Shown: positions 35,642 to 43,963, counted from the first letter of the stretch. The stretch is 60,655 nucleotides of DNA from an uncultured Lachnospiraceae bacterium (GCA_900546325.1 URCR01000015.1:1-60655), one strand, 5' to 3'. Translations and numbers: made by a program. The notes: generated from the sequence alone by a model not told the origin.

Positions 35642-37469
35642 GAGAAAGCAGATGTCTGTAAAAGAAATGTGGAAGTTTTGCCTTTTTCAGGCGAAAGGCT
35701 ATCAGATTTTGCCGGTGATCCTTGTACTTGGGATGATCTCGGGTGCATCGGTTGTCTATATCAACAGTTTTCTGTATGCGAAGATCCTCGATGTTCTTCT
35801 GGAGGAGAAGTATCAGCAGGCAGCAGCTTTTGTCGTGATTCTTGTTGTGACGGTGATGGTTGTATCATTGATCTCAAAGGCAGCGGAACAGATCTTTTCA
35901 CACTATGCGGAACCGAGCGAGGAGGAGACGAAAAAGCGTACTGCAAAAAAGGCATTTTCCATGGAATACGAAGAGATTGAGAAACAGGAGACGATTCAGA
36001 AGTTTCGAAGAGTACGGCAGGCAGAGCGCGGACATGGAGGAATCTCCGAACAGTGTATAGAAATCTACAATTATTTTACTTGCTGCATGGAAGTTGTTTT
36101 TGCCAGTGGATTTGTCATGCTGCTTCTCCTGCAGTCGGACTGGGAGAAGGAAAGTATCTTCTGGTTTCTGATCAGTACGGGGGTGATGATTGCCGGCTTT
36201 CTATCTGTATTGTGGCTGGGAGATAAGGTTTCCGAACGGATCGGAAAGGAAACGATGAAAACCATGCAGGCAAATGAAAAGACAAATGCATTGTTTGATT
36301 ATCTGCAGAACATCGTTATTTCTGAACAGTTTGCACAGGATATCCGCCTGTTTCACTTAAAAGAATATCTGATGGATAAATTTCAGGGCGATGTGATAAA
36401 GCAGTGTATGACACTGTTCCAGAGAAGAGCAAAAGTTTCCGGGCGTGGAAATGGCGCTGTCGCTTTTGCACTTCAGATTCTGGCAGGCATCACTTATGTG
36501 TATATTGCAATGAAGGCGATCGCAGGAAGTGTTTCCACCGGGGAAGTGCTGATGTATGCAGGTGCGATCATAACGATGATGAACAGTATCCGTGAAATGA
36601 TGGGAACACATATTGATATCGATTATTCCAATGAGTATCTGAAATCTTATGAGGAATTTATTCATCTCCCGAACATGCATTATGTTGGTACGCTGCCGAT
36701 CGAAAAAAGAGACGATAATCAGTATGAGCTGGAGTTTGACCATGTTTCTTTTTGTTATCCGGGGACAGAGACGTATATTTTAAAAGATGTAAGTTTAAAA
36801 TTTAAAGTAGGGGAGACGATGGCGCTTGTCGGGATGAATGGTGCGGGGAAAACGACACTGATCAAGCTGCTGCTTCGCTTCTATGAACCGTCCGAGGGAA
36901 AGATTACTTTAAATGGGATTGAGATCGGGAAATATGATTATGAGGAGTATATAAACATTTTTGCGGTTGTCTTTCAGGACTTCAGACTGTATCATTTTCC
37001 ATTGGATGAAAATATCGCAGGCTCTGAGAAAGTAGATGAAAAGAGAGTGTGGAAGGTGATCCGTCAGGTCGGACTGGAAGAAAGAGTGCAGAAGATGAAA
37101 GATGGGATTCACACGCTGCTTTACCACGAAACCGGGGACGGCGAGGCGCTCTCCGGCGGGGAGGCACAGAAGGTTGCGATCGCACGGGCGCTTTATAAGG
37201 ATGCTCCGTTTGTGATCCTCGATGAACCGACTGCAGCGTTAGATCCGGTGGCAGAATCGGAAATCTATGAAAATTTCAACGAACTGATCAATGGAAAGAC
37301 AGCAATCTATATTTCCCATCGGATGAGCAGCTGCAAGTTTTGCGACAGAATTGTTGTGCTGGAAGGTGGAAGGATTGCAGAAAGCGGAACGCATCAGACA
37401 CTGATGGAGAAAAAAGGAAAATATTTCGAACTCTATGAGGCGCAGGCACAGTATTATGTGAAAAAATAG
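35634..37469 (+). CDS. ABC exporter, half-transporter with fused ATPase (B)
   Basis: A 611-residue partner half-transporter. Six helices lie within about 1-325 and the ATPase within 360-605: Walker A (GMNGAGKTT), signature (LSGGEAQK), Walker B (VILDEPTAALD) and H-loop (YISHR). Both partners keep a full catalytic set, unlike many heterodimers with one dead site. ATG 35634 overlaps the end of gene A and has GAGGAAGAGG upstream. No small precursor peptide gene or maturation enzyme was seen beside the pair. Confidence 0.92.
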   Translation: MNKRKQMSVKEMWKFCLFQAKGYQILPVILVLGMISGASVVYINSFLYAKILDVLLEEKYQQAAAFVVILVVTVMVVSLISKAAEQIFSHYAEPSEEETKKRTAKKAFSMEYEEIEKQETIQKFRRVRQAERGHGGISEQCIEIYNYFTCCMEVVFASGFVMLLLLQSDWEKESIFWFLISTGVMIAGFLSVLWLGDKVSERIGKETMKTMQANEKTNALFDYLQNIVISEQFAQDIRLFHLKEYLMDKFQGDVIKQCMTLFQRRAKVSGRGNGAVAFALQILAGITYVYIAMKAIAGSVSTGEVLMYAGAIITMMNSIREMMGTHIDIDYSNEYLKSYEEFIHLPNMHYVGTLPIEKRDDNQYELEFDHVSFCYPGTETYILKDVSLKFKVGETMALVGMNGAGKTTLIKLLLRFYEPSEGKITLNGIEIGKYDYEEYINIFAVVFQDFRLYHFPLDENIAGSEKVDEKRVWKVIRQVGLEERVQKMKDGIHTLLYHETGDGEALSGGEAQKVAIARALYKDAPFVILDEPTAALDPVAESEIYENFNELINGKTAIYISHRMSSCKFCDRIVVLEGGRIAESGTHQTLMEKKGKYFELYEAQAQYYVKK

Positions 37470-37506
37470 GGGAACGAAAAGGCAGAGGAAATTTTGTAAA
37501 AAAGAA

Positions 37507-37535
37507 TTGTGTTCTTACAGGATTCTCGTTATAAT
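37507..37535 (+). promoter_or_regulatory. Flavodiiron protein promoter
   Basis: TTGTGT (37507-37512), exactly 17 bp, TATAAT (37530-37535). It gives a leader of about 115 bases before the start at 37656. Confidence 0.65.
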
Positions 37536-37655
37536 GGGCATAAAGATAAAAATTTCACAATCTCGGAAACAAAAGGAGAGTCTGTGAAAGAAAATCAAAT
37601 GTAAGAAAAATCAGACTGGGAAGTCAGTATTTCAAAAAAACAGGAGGAACACAAA

Positions 37656-39446
37656 ATGAAGGTGACAAACGATATCATTTATGTTGGGGTCAATGATCAT
37701 CAGGTAGACTTGTTTGAAGGGCAGTATGTTGTGCCGAATGGAATGTCTTACAACTCTTATGTGATCAAAGATGAGAAGATCGCTGTTATGGACACTGTGG
37801 ATGTGAATTTCGCGGAAGAATGGCTGGCAAATATTGCACAGGCATTGGATGGAGCAAAGCCGGATTACCTGATCGTACAGCATATGGAGCCGGATCATTC
37901 TGCGAATATTTACAATTTTATGAAGGTCTATCCAGACACAACGATCGTGGCAAACGAGAAGACATTTGTGATGATGGCCAATTTTTTCCGGGAGATGGAT
38001 CTGGAAGGAAGAACATTGGAAGTAGAAAACGGGCAGACATTGTCACTTGGAAAGCATGATCTGACATTTGTATTCGCTCCGATGGTACACTGGCCGGAAG
38101 TCATGGTGACCTACGACAGCACAGAGAAAGTTCTGTTCTCCGCAGACGGATTCGGGAAATTTGGGGCAAACGATGTGGAGGAAGCGTGGGATGACGAGGC
38201 TCGCCGCTATTACATCGGAATCGTCGGAAAATACGGTGTGCAGGTGCAGAACCTCTTAAAAGTGGCAGCCACACTGGACATCCGGATGATCTGTCCGCTG
38301 CACGGACCGGTTTTAAAAGAAAACCTCGGACACTACATTGAGAAATACGATATCTGGTCTTCCTATGCGGTAGAAAAAGAAGGTGTGATGATCGCCTACA
38401 CATCTATCTATGGAAATACAAAGAAAGCAGCAGAAGCTTTGGCGGAGAGATTAGAGGAAAAAGGATGCCCGGATGTGTATGTCTGTGATCTTGCGCGCGC
38501 AGATATGGCAAGAGCAGTGGAAAACGCATTCAGCTATGGTAAATTAGTGCTGGCGACAACGACATACAATGCAGATATCTTCCCGTTTATGAAGACGTTC
38601 ATTGAGCATCTGACAGCGCGCAATTACCAGAAGCGCACCATCGGGTTCATTGAGAACGGAAGCTGGGCGCCGATGGCAGCCAGAGTCATGAAGGGAATGT
38701 TTGAGGGAAGCCAGGACATTACCTGGATGAAAAACTCAGTGACGATTATGTCCTCTCTGAGCGAAGAGAATCTGGAAGCGTTAGATCGGATGGCAGACGA
38801 GTTATGTCAGGAATACATTGCCCAGTCAGATGACAGAGCAAATAAAAATGATCTGACCGCACTGTTCCGCCTTGGATATGGACTGTATGTCGTGACTTCA
38901 AGAGACGGCGACAAGGACAACGGACTGATCGTCAATACCGTTACACAGCTGACTGACAATCCGAACCGTGTGGCAGTCAACATTAATAAGGCGAACTATT
39001 CTCACGATATCATCAAGAAGACAGGGGTAATGAATGTCAACTGCCTCTCCGTGGAAGCGCCGTTTAAAGTATTTGAAAGATTTGGCTTCCAAAGTGGAAG
39101 GGAAGCTGATAAATTTGCAGGATGGAACACGCTGCGCGCAGACAATGGCGTTGTCTTCCTTCCGAAATATATCAATGCATTCCTCGCATTGAAAGTAGAG
39201 CAGTATGTGGATCTTGACACACACGGAATGTTTATCTGTACAGTGACAGAGGCGCGTGTCATGAATGACAAAGAGACGATGACATACACATACTATCAGA
39301 AAAATGTAAAACCAAAACCGCAGACAGAGGGAAAGAAAGGATTCGTCTGTGTCGTATGCGGATACATCTATGAAGGAGAGGAACTTCCGGATGACTATAT
39401 CTGTCCGCTGTGCAAGCATGGAGTTGCGGATTTTGAACCGATTTAG
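37656..39446 (+). CDS. Flavodiiron protein fused to flavin reductase and rubredoxin domains
   Basis: A 596-residue oxygen or nitric oxide reductase. The metallo-beta-lactamase-like domain (1-240) keeps all diiron ligands: His76, Glu78, Asp80 and His81 (HMEPDH), His145 (VHWPEV), Asp164 (FSADGFG) and His216 (PLHGP). A flavodoxin domain follows (about 243-395, FMN loop TSIYGNTKKA). Next is a flavin-reductase-like domain (about 405-550), then a C-terminal rubredoxin (about 558-596) with VCVVCGY and CPLCK. It can carry electrons from reduced flavin to the diiron site inside one chain, protecting an anaerobe from oxygen or NO. It has its own promoter. Confidence 0.94.
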   Translation: MKVTNDIIYVGVNDHQVDLFEGQYVVPNGMSYNSYVIKDEKIAVMDTVDVNFAEEWLANIAQALDGAKPDYLIVQHMEPDHSANIYNFMKVYPDTTIVANEKTFVMMANFFREMDLEGRTLEVENGQTLSLGKHDLTFVFAPMVHWPEVMVTYDSTEKVLFSADGFGKFGANDVEEAWDDEARRYYIGIVGKYGVQVQNLLKVAATLDIRMICPLHGPVLKENLGHYIEKYDIWSSYAVEKEGVMIAYTSIYGNTKKAAEALAERLEEKGCPDVYVCDLARADMARAVENAFSYGKLVLATTTYNADIFPFMKTFIEHLTARNYQKRTIGFIENGSWAPMAARVMKGMFEGSQDITWMKNSVTIMSSLSEENLEALDRMADELCQEYIAQSDDRANKNDLTALFRLGYGLYVVTSRDGDKDNGLIVNTVTQLTDNPNRVAVNINKANYSHDIIKKTGVMNVNCLSVEAPFKVFERFGFQSGREADKFAGWNTLRADNGVVFLPKYINAFLALKVEQYVDLDTHGMFICTVTEARVMNDKETMTYTYYQKNVKPKPQTEGKKGFVCVVCGYIYEGEELPDDYICPLCKHGVADFEPI

Positions 39447-39493
39447 AGATTAGGACTTTTAAGGCAGAGTGAAAGATAAGAAATAAAACATAG

Positions 39494-39539
39494 GAAAAGG
39501 CTTTTTTGGTGGGAACAATTCCATGGAAAAAGCCTTTTC
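39494..39539. terminator. Strong terminator after flavodiiron gene
   Basis: A perfect 13-bp stem GAAAAGGCTTTTT (39494-39506) / AAAAAGCCTTTTC (39527-39539) with inner GGAA/TTCC pairing, followed by TTATTTTG. Confidence 0.85.
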
Positions 39540-39550
39540 TTATTTTGAAT

Positions 39551-39580
39551 TCCATAGGAAATTCCTTCGGAATCCCATAG
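39551..39580. repeat. Imperfect palindromic repeat, copy 1
   Basis: A palindrome centred on ATTCCTTCGGAAT with arms CCATAGG and CCCATAG. The arms pair fully, counting G-U pairs, in minus-strand RNA. A related copy stands at 40344-40370; the two flank hsp20. Shared core GATTCC/ATTCC-TTCGGAA. Confidence 0.55.
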
Positions 39581-39611
39581 TTTTGCAGGACACAAATTTT
39601 TCACAATTTTT

Positions 39612-39638
39612 TTGGCACTCCCTCTTGACGAGTGCTGA
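39612..39638 (+). promoter_or_regulatory. CIRCE operator (HrcA binding site)
   Basis: TTGGCACTC (39612-39620), nine bases, GAGTGCTGA (39630-39638). It differs from the consensus TTAGCACTC-N9-GAGTGCTAA at one base per arm, symmetrically. It overlaps the hsp20 promoter, as expected for repression by HrcA. Confidence 0.88.
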
Positions 39639-39653
39639 CATAAGTGTTATATT
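39625..39653 (+). promoter_or_regulatory. hsp20 promoter inside CIRCE
   Basis: TTGACG (39625-39630), exactly 17 bp, TATATT (39648-39653). The -35 box lies in the CIRCE spacer, so bound HrcA would block RNA polymerase. Confidence 0.75.
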
Positions 39654-39686
39654 ACAACTAGAACAAAGGAGGAGGACGAAGAAAGG

Positions 39687-39728
39687 ATGAGCAAACTTGA
39701 ACAGTCCTCACATCACCGGTTCCAATAA
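39687..39728 (+). CDS. Possible 13-residue leader peptide before hsp20
   Basis: An ATG at 39687 opens a 13-codon frame (MSKLEQSSHHRFQ) ending at TAA 39726-39728, 45 bp before hsp20. AAAGGAGGAGG lies 12-20 bases upstream, and GAGGAC (39672-39677) can pair with GTCCTC (39704-39709), folding the leader start into a hairpin. Translation is not shown; this may be chance. Confidence 0.3.
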   Translation: MSKLEQSSHHRFQ

Positions 39729-39773
39729 ATGACATTTATCAAGAAGATTTTAATGGAAAAGGAGAGATGATTT

Positions 39774-40214
39774 ATGATGATGCCGAGTATTTTTGGAGAG
39801 AATTTATTTGATGATTTCTTTGATTTTGATTACCCGTTCAGAGGCTATCAGAGAGCGAATACAGAGTCTTTGATGAAGACGGATATTAAGGAACATGAGC
39901 ACGGTTATGAACTGGAAGTAAGCCTTCCGGGATACAAGAAGGAAGACATTCACGCAGAATTGAAAGACGGTTATCTGACCATCCAGGCGGCAACAACAAA
40001 GAACAACGACCAGAAGGATGAGAAGACCGGCAATTATATCCGGAGAGAAAGATATTCCGGATCTTGCAGCAGAAGTTTCTATGTAGGAGAGGATATCAGT
40101 CAGGAAGACATTAAGGCAAAATATGAAAATGGTATACTTGTTCTTGCAATCCCGAAGAAGGATCAAAAGAAAGTAGAAGCGAAGGAGAAGAAATATATTG
40201 CCATCGAAGGATAG
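39774..40214 (+). CDS. Hsp20/alpha-crystallin small heat-shock protein
   Basis: A 146-residue ATP-independent holdase. A short Phe/Asp-rich N-terminal arm (FDDFFDFDYPF) precedes the alpha-crystallin domain (about 33-130), which has the VSLPGYKKEDI start and the GILVLAIPKK end (the family's GxLxVxxPK). A C-terminal tail follows. Three ATG codons in a row open the gene; GGAGAG precedes the first by 7 bp. It is under a CIRCE-overlapped promoter, so HrcA should control it, and it ends at a terminator before the dnaJ-like gene. Confidence 0.94.
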   Translation: MMMPSIFGENLFDDFFDFDYPFRGYQRANTESLMKTDIKEHEHGYELEVSLPGYKKEDIHAELKDGYLTIQAATTKNNDQKDEKTGNYIRRERYSGSCSRSFYVGEDISQEDIKAKYENGILVLAIPKKDQKKVEAKEKKYIAIEG

Positions 40215-40300
40215 AGATGGCAGGTGTGTATGAGGAAGAACTTTTCGTTACGGATCAATACGGCAGTGACAGACTTTCAGACACACTTTATATAGATTTG

Positions 40301-40342
40301 GGACTGCATGATTACAGACTGTGACATGCAGTCCTATTTTTT
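40301..40342 (+). terminator. Terminator after hsp20
   Basis: A perfect 10-bp stem GGACTGCATG (40301-40310) / CATGCAGTCC (40325-40334) followed by TATTTTTT. Confidence 0.85.
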
Positions 40343-40343
40343 A

Positions 40344-40370
40344 CATGGGAGATTCCTTCGGAACCCTATG
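40344..40370. repeat. Imperfect palindromic repeat, copy 2
   Basis: CATGGG and CCCTATG arms around GATTCCTTCGGAA, related to the copy at 39551-39580. It lies between the hsp20 terminator and the dnaJ-like gene, where the promoter of that gene would be expected. Confidence 0.55.
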
Positions 40371-40431
40371 CAATCAAAAATACTTCGTGTGAGAATACGC
40401 AGCTCGCGAAAAGGAAAGGGGAGAAATAATT

Positions 40432-41403
40432 ATGGCGGCAAAGAAGGATTATTACAAGATTCTCGGAGTAGACAAAAATGCAGACACGAATGCGATCAAA
40501 AAGGCGTATCGGAAACTGGCAAAAAAGTATCATCCGGACACGAATCAGGAAGATTCTGTTGCAAACGAGAAATTCAAAGAAGTGACCGAAGCTTACGAGA
40601 TCCTGCATGATGAAGAGAAACGGAAGCTGTATGATAGATTTGGAACAGCAGCCTTTGATGGAAGTATGGGAGCAGATCCGGGAGGATATCAGTCATACGG
40701 AGGTTCTGAGGGATATCAGTCCTATAGGAGCCCGGACGGCAGCTATCAGGAATTTCATTTTGAGGGCGGAAATATGGATGATCTCTTCCGGGATATTTTC
40801 GGAAGTCATTTTAGCCAAGGGCAGGGAAGCAGTTCGGGAAGCCAGTATCGGCAGCACAGCTATTGCAGGAAAGGAGCGGATGTCACCGCAAAATTAGAAG
40901 TAACTTTTGAGGAGGCTGCATTTGGAGGAGATCAGGTCATTTCTTATCACGATGGCAGCGGACGGATGCAGTCACTGCAAGTGCATATTCCTGCAGGAAT
41001 CTCTTCGGGGAAGAAGATCCGGCTGAAAGGAAAGGGACAGGAAGGGATGAACGGCGGGGAAGCCGGGGATCTGTTCCTTGAGATTTCTGTAAAAGGAAAA
41101 TCCGGCTATGAGCGCAAAGGTGACGATGTCTACACGACTATTCAGATCCCATATACAACGGCCGTGCTGGGCGGAGAGGTGATCGTTCCGACACTTTACG
41201 GAGATGTAAGCTGTAAGATCAAAGAAGGAACGCAGTCGGGAACAAAAGTACGGCTGGCAGGGAAGGGAATCGCACATATGAGTCAGCCGTCAAGGAGAGG
41301 AGACCAGTATGTGACGATCCAGATTCAAGTGCCGCGTCATCTGAGTGAAGATGCAAGACAAAAATTAAGAGAATATCGGCAGGCAGCAGGGAGCGCTGCA
41401 TAA
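40432..41403 (+). CDS. DnaJ/CbpA-type co-chaperone without zinc finger
   Basis: A 323-residue Hsp40 (class B). The J domain (about 5-72) has the HPD tripeptide at residues 34-36 that stimulates DnaK ATPase. A Gly/Ser/Tyr-rich linker follows (about 78-140), then two beta-sandwich substrate domains (about 145-315). The four Cys repeats of true DnaJ are missing. The preceding CIRCE controls hsp20; whether read-through or an unseen promoter drives this gene is open. An AAAGGGGAGAAAT site precedes the ATG. Confidence 0.93.
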   Translation: MAAKKDYYKILGVDKNADTNAIKKAYRKLAKKYHPDTNQEDSVANEKFKEVTEAYEILHDEEKRKLYDRFGTAAFDGSMGADPGGYQSYGGSEGYQSYRSPDGSYQEFHFEGGNMDDLFRDIFGSHFSQGQGSSSGSQYRQHSYCRKGADVTAKLEVTFEEAAFGGDQVISYHDGSGRMQSLQVHIPAGISSGKKIRLKGKGQEGMNGGEAGDLFLEISVKGKSGYERKGDDVYTTIQIPYTTAVLGGEVIVPTLYGDVSCKIKEGTQSGTKVRLAGKGIAHMSQPSRRGDQYVTIQIQVPRHLSEDARQKLREYRQAAGSAA

Positions 41404-41505
41404 AGTGTCAGGAAGCTTAAGCAAATAATGACTTGCATTAAGTGTGAAATAGTAATATCATACAAGTGTGAATACAATATATAGATCTAATAACAATTTC
41501 TGCGG

Positions 41506-41532
41506 ATATCATGAAAATGGAAATCATGATAT
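41506..41532. promoter_or_regulatory. Perfect inverted repeat upstream of AsnB-like gene
   Basis: ATATCATGA (41506-41514), nine bases, TCATGATAT (41524-41532): a 9-9-9 palindrome typical of an operator for a dimeric regulator, or an RNA hairpin. The rest of the 210-bp gap holds a TACAAT box at 41473-41478 and two AAGTGTGAA copies (41439-41447 and 41464-41472). Confidence 0.5.
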
Positions 41533-41613
41533 GTAAAAGAAATGATCTGTAATCATAAGCCGGCACAGCATATCGGTTCTGCATCATGGAGGAAGTTTTT
41601 CCCGTGATGTATT

Positions 41614-43194
41614 TTGGAAACTGATCAACTTATATTTTACAAGGATGGTACACGTATGATAAAAGTTCAAGAATACAGAGGACATATTCGCAACTGGGAG
41701 GCGCTTTGCGAGGAGCTTGGCATTGAGAAAAGCTTATCCAGAAGAGAGAGAGAAGAGCAGATTTTGATCCGGGCATTTGAGACATGGAAATTTGACATGG
41801 CAGCTCATTTATATGGAATGTTTGCTTTTGCACTCTGGGATGAAGAAGAAAAGCAGTTATTCTGTCTCAGAGATCAGTTTGGTACAAAGCCGTTCTATTA
41901 TTATGAGACAGAGGATGGACAGCTCCTCTATGGCACAACGATCCGGGGAATCATGGAGCAGCCGGGATTTGTGAAGGAACTAAATGAGGAGATGCTTCAG
42001 ATTTATCTCAGTCTGACTTATGTGGCAGGGGAGAATACATTTTTCCGTGGACTGAAGAAGCTGCTTCCGGGCCGTTACCTCATCTGGAAGGACGGTGTGG
42101 TGACAGTGAAACGTTACTGGAAGCCGGAATTTCATCCGGATGAGAGCAAATCACTGGAAGAATGGGCAGATGAGATCCACACGACGCTTGGAGAGATCAT
42201 GAAAGAAGTAAAGACTTCAGAAGAGCGGGTGGAATCTTTCCTGTCAGGAGGAGTGGATTCCTCCTATGTACTTGCAATGTCCGATGCGGATACTGCGGAT
42301 ACATGCGGATATGAGGAGGAGCGCTTTGATGAATCTGTGCTTGCAGTAGAGACGGCACGTATTTTAGACCGCAAGATTTCCAGACGTGTGATCAAGCCGG
42401 AAGAATATTTTGACATTGTCCCATATGTGATGTACCATATGGAGCAGCCGCTTGGGGATGCTTCTGCGATCGTATTTGCACTCGGGTGCCAGGCGACTGC
42501 AGAGCACACAAAGATCTGCTATTCAGGAGAGGGTGCAGATGAATTTTTCGGCGGCTACAATATGTACCGCAACGCAGAGCGATACGGGGAGAATCTGAAG
42601 AACTTCTACGTCGGCAATACGAATATTATGAAAGAAGACGAGAAGAAGAAAATCTTGAAAAAATATGACCCGGACGTTCTGCCGATCGAAGTGGCACAGA
42701 GCATTTACGAAGAGATGGAAGGTCTTGATCCGCTGACAAAGATGTCCGACATCGATATCCAGATCTGGCTTGAAGGAGATATCTACCTCAATGTAGATAA
42801 GATGAGTGAGGCGGCAGGACTTGAGGTTCGTATGCCGCTGACGGATTTACGTATTTTCGACATTGCATCGAGAATGCCGTCAAAATACAAAGTGAATGAA
42901 GAGCAGAACAAAGTTGCATTCCGTACTGCGGCACAGAAGATACTGCCGGAAGAGATCGCGTTCCGCAAGAAGCTCGGATTTATCGTGCCGATCCGTATCT
43001 GGATGGCAGATGACCGTTACAATCAGGATGTCCGTGCGAAATTTTGCAGCAAGATGGCAGAGAAGTTCTTCAATATGGAGGAGATCAATGCGATCTTTGA
43101 TGAGTATGTCGGAGGAAATTCTGATAACTGGAGAAAAGTATGGACGATCTATACCTTCCTTGTATGGTATGAAGAATATTTTGTAAAACGCTAA
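41614..43194 (+). CDS. Asparagine-synthetase-like amidotransferase, glutaminase domain degenerate
   Basis: About 526 residues of AsnB type. The ATP-using synthetase domain looks complete: PP-loop FLSGGVDSSYV, GEGADEFFGGY and RKKLGFIVPI. The N-terminal glutaminase domain is short by about 65-70 residues, has no N-terminal Cys, and the usual NGEIYN motif reads RGHIRN. Hydrolysis of glutamine is therefore not expected; ammonia-dependent Asn synthesis or another amide-forming reaction is possible. The start is unclear: TTG 41614 is far from the best ribosome site, and ATG 41656 has a closer AAGGA. GGAGGAAG (41588-41595) is well placed for GTG 41604 in another frame. Confidence 0.85.
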   Translation: METDQLIFYKDGTRMIKVQEYRGHIRNWEALCEELGIEKSLSRREREEQILIRAFETWKFDMAAHLYGMFAFALWDEEEKQLFCLRDQFGTKPFYYYETEDGQLLYGTTIRGIMEQPGFVKELNEEMLQIYLSLTYVAGENTFFRGLKKLLPGRYLIWKDGVVTVKRYWKPEFHPDESKSLEEWADEIHTTLGEIMKEVKTSEERVESFLSGGVDSSYVLAMSDADTADTCGYEEERFDESVLAVETARILDRKISRRVIKPEEYFDIVPYVMYHMEQPLGDASAIVFALGCQATAEHTKICYSGEGADEFFGGYNMYRNAERYGENLKNFYVGNTNIMKEDEKKKILKKYDPDVLPIEVAQSIYEEMEGLDPLTKMSDIDIQIWLEGDIYLNVDKMSEAAGLEVRMPLTDLRIFDIASRMPSKYKVNEEQNKVAFRTAAQKILPEEIAFRKKLGFIVPIRIWMADDRYNQDVRAKFCSKMAEKFFNMEEINAIFDEYVGGNSDNWRKVWTIYTFLVWYEEYFVKR

Positions 43195-43364
43195 TCGGGG
43201 AAGGTGCAGATTGATCGTGAAGATACGGGATCGGTCAGACATGAGAGCACATTTTTAAAACAGGCAGAAAAACGTGTGTGAAACGACGGAGGGTTTCATG
43301 CACGTTTTCGCTATTGGGCCAAGTGGCTGACAGAATCCGAAAGCTGGGAAAGAAGGAGAAAGAG

Positions 43365-43934
43365 ATGCATATAGAAGAGAAAAGAAATCCGATTGCAGTG
43401 ATTGTGACAAGATTTGGGGAAATCAAGATAGAACTATATCCAAAGAAGGCGCCGAATACGGTAAATTGTTTTATTTCTTTGGCGAAAAAGGGATTGTTTG
43501 ACAATCGGAAGATCAGAAGGATCGCACCGGGATTTGTGCTGCAGCCAAGTTATTCTGATTTTGAGGATGAAAGGTGCGCGATCTCACTGGATGGAGAATA
43601 CCGAAACAATGGATTTCCGAATGATATTCCGTTTGAGCAGGGGACAGTTGCTATGGGCGGAGAAGGAAATATTGCTTCGGGGAGCTGCTTTTTCATTACC
43701 CTGACTGACGAAGCGGGCAAGCGCCTTGATGGAGGGTATGCGGCATTTGGAAAAGTCACGGAAGGCTGGGAGGTTGTAGAGAAGATCACAGCACTTCCGA
43801 CAGAAAAAGTGGACATTGGGATCCCGGGTGTCGATGTCAATGAACCCATTGAGCCGGAATACATGGAGAAAGTGACTGTAGAAACATGGGGAGTCCAATA
43901 TGATGAGCCGGTTATTTTAGAAAAAGAAGGATAA
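43365..43934 (+). CDS. Cyclophilin-type peptidyl-prolyl cis-trans isomerase
   Basis: A 189-residue cytoplasmic isomerase (no signal peptide). The domain shows the KIELYPKKAPNTVNCF opening strand, the FVLQ segment, a GTVAMGG loop, the CFFITL strand and FGKVTEGWEVV near the end. The catalytic Arg/Phe/Gln region reads RRIAPGFVLQ, close to the usual FHRVIPGFMIQ with a basic residue kept. ATG 43365 has AAGGAG upstream; 29 residues before it in the open frame look unrelated. Confidence 0.9.
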   Translation: MHIEEKRNPIAVIVTRFGEIKIELYPKKAPNTVNCFISLAKKGLFDNRKIRRIAPGFVLQPSYSDFEDERCAISLDGEYRNNGFPNDIPFEQGTVAMGGEGNIASGSCFFITLTDEAGKRLDGGYAAFGKVTEGWEVVEKITALPTEKVDIGIPGVDVNEPIEPEYMEKVTVETWGVQYDEPVILEKEG

Positions 43935-43963
43935 GACCTGTTTTTCTTTTCGTTCAGACTGCA

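Noticed and set aside
40344..40431. CIRCE upstream of the dnaJ-like gene
   Set aside because: The palindrome there has a different core (ATTCCTTCGGAA) and no GCACTC-N9-GAGTGC arms.
41404..41613. T-box leader before the AsnB-like gene
   Set aside because: No TGGNACCGCG-type T-box sequence and no terminator/antiterminator pair was seen; only a simple palindrome.
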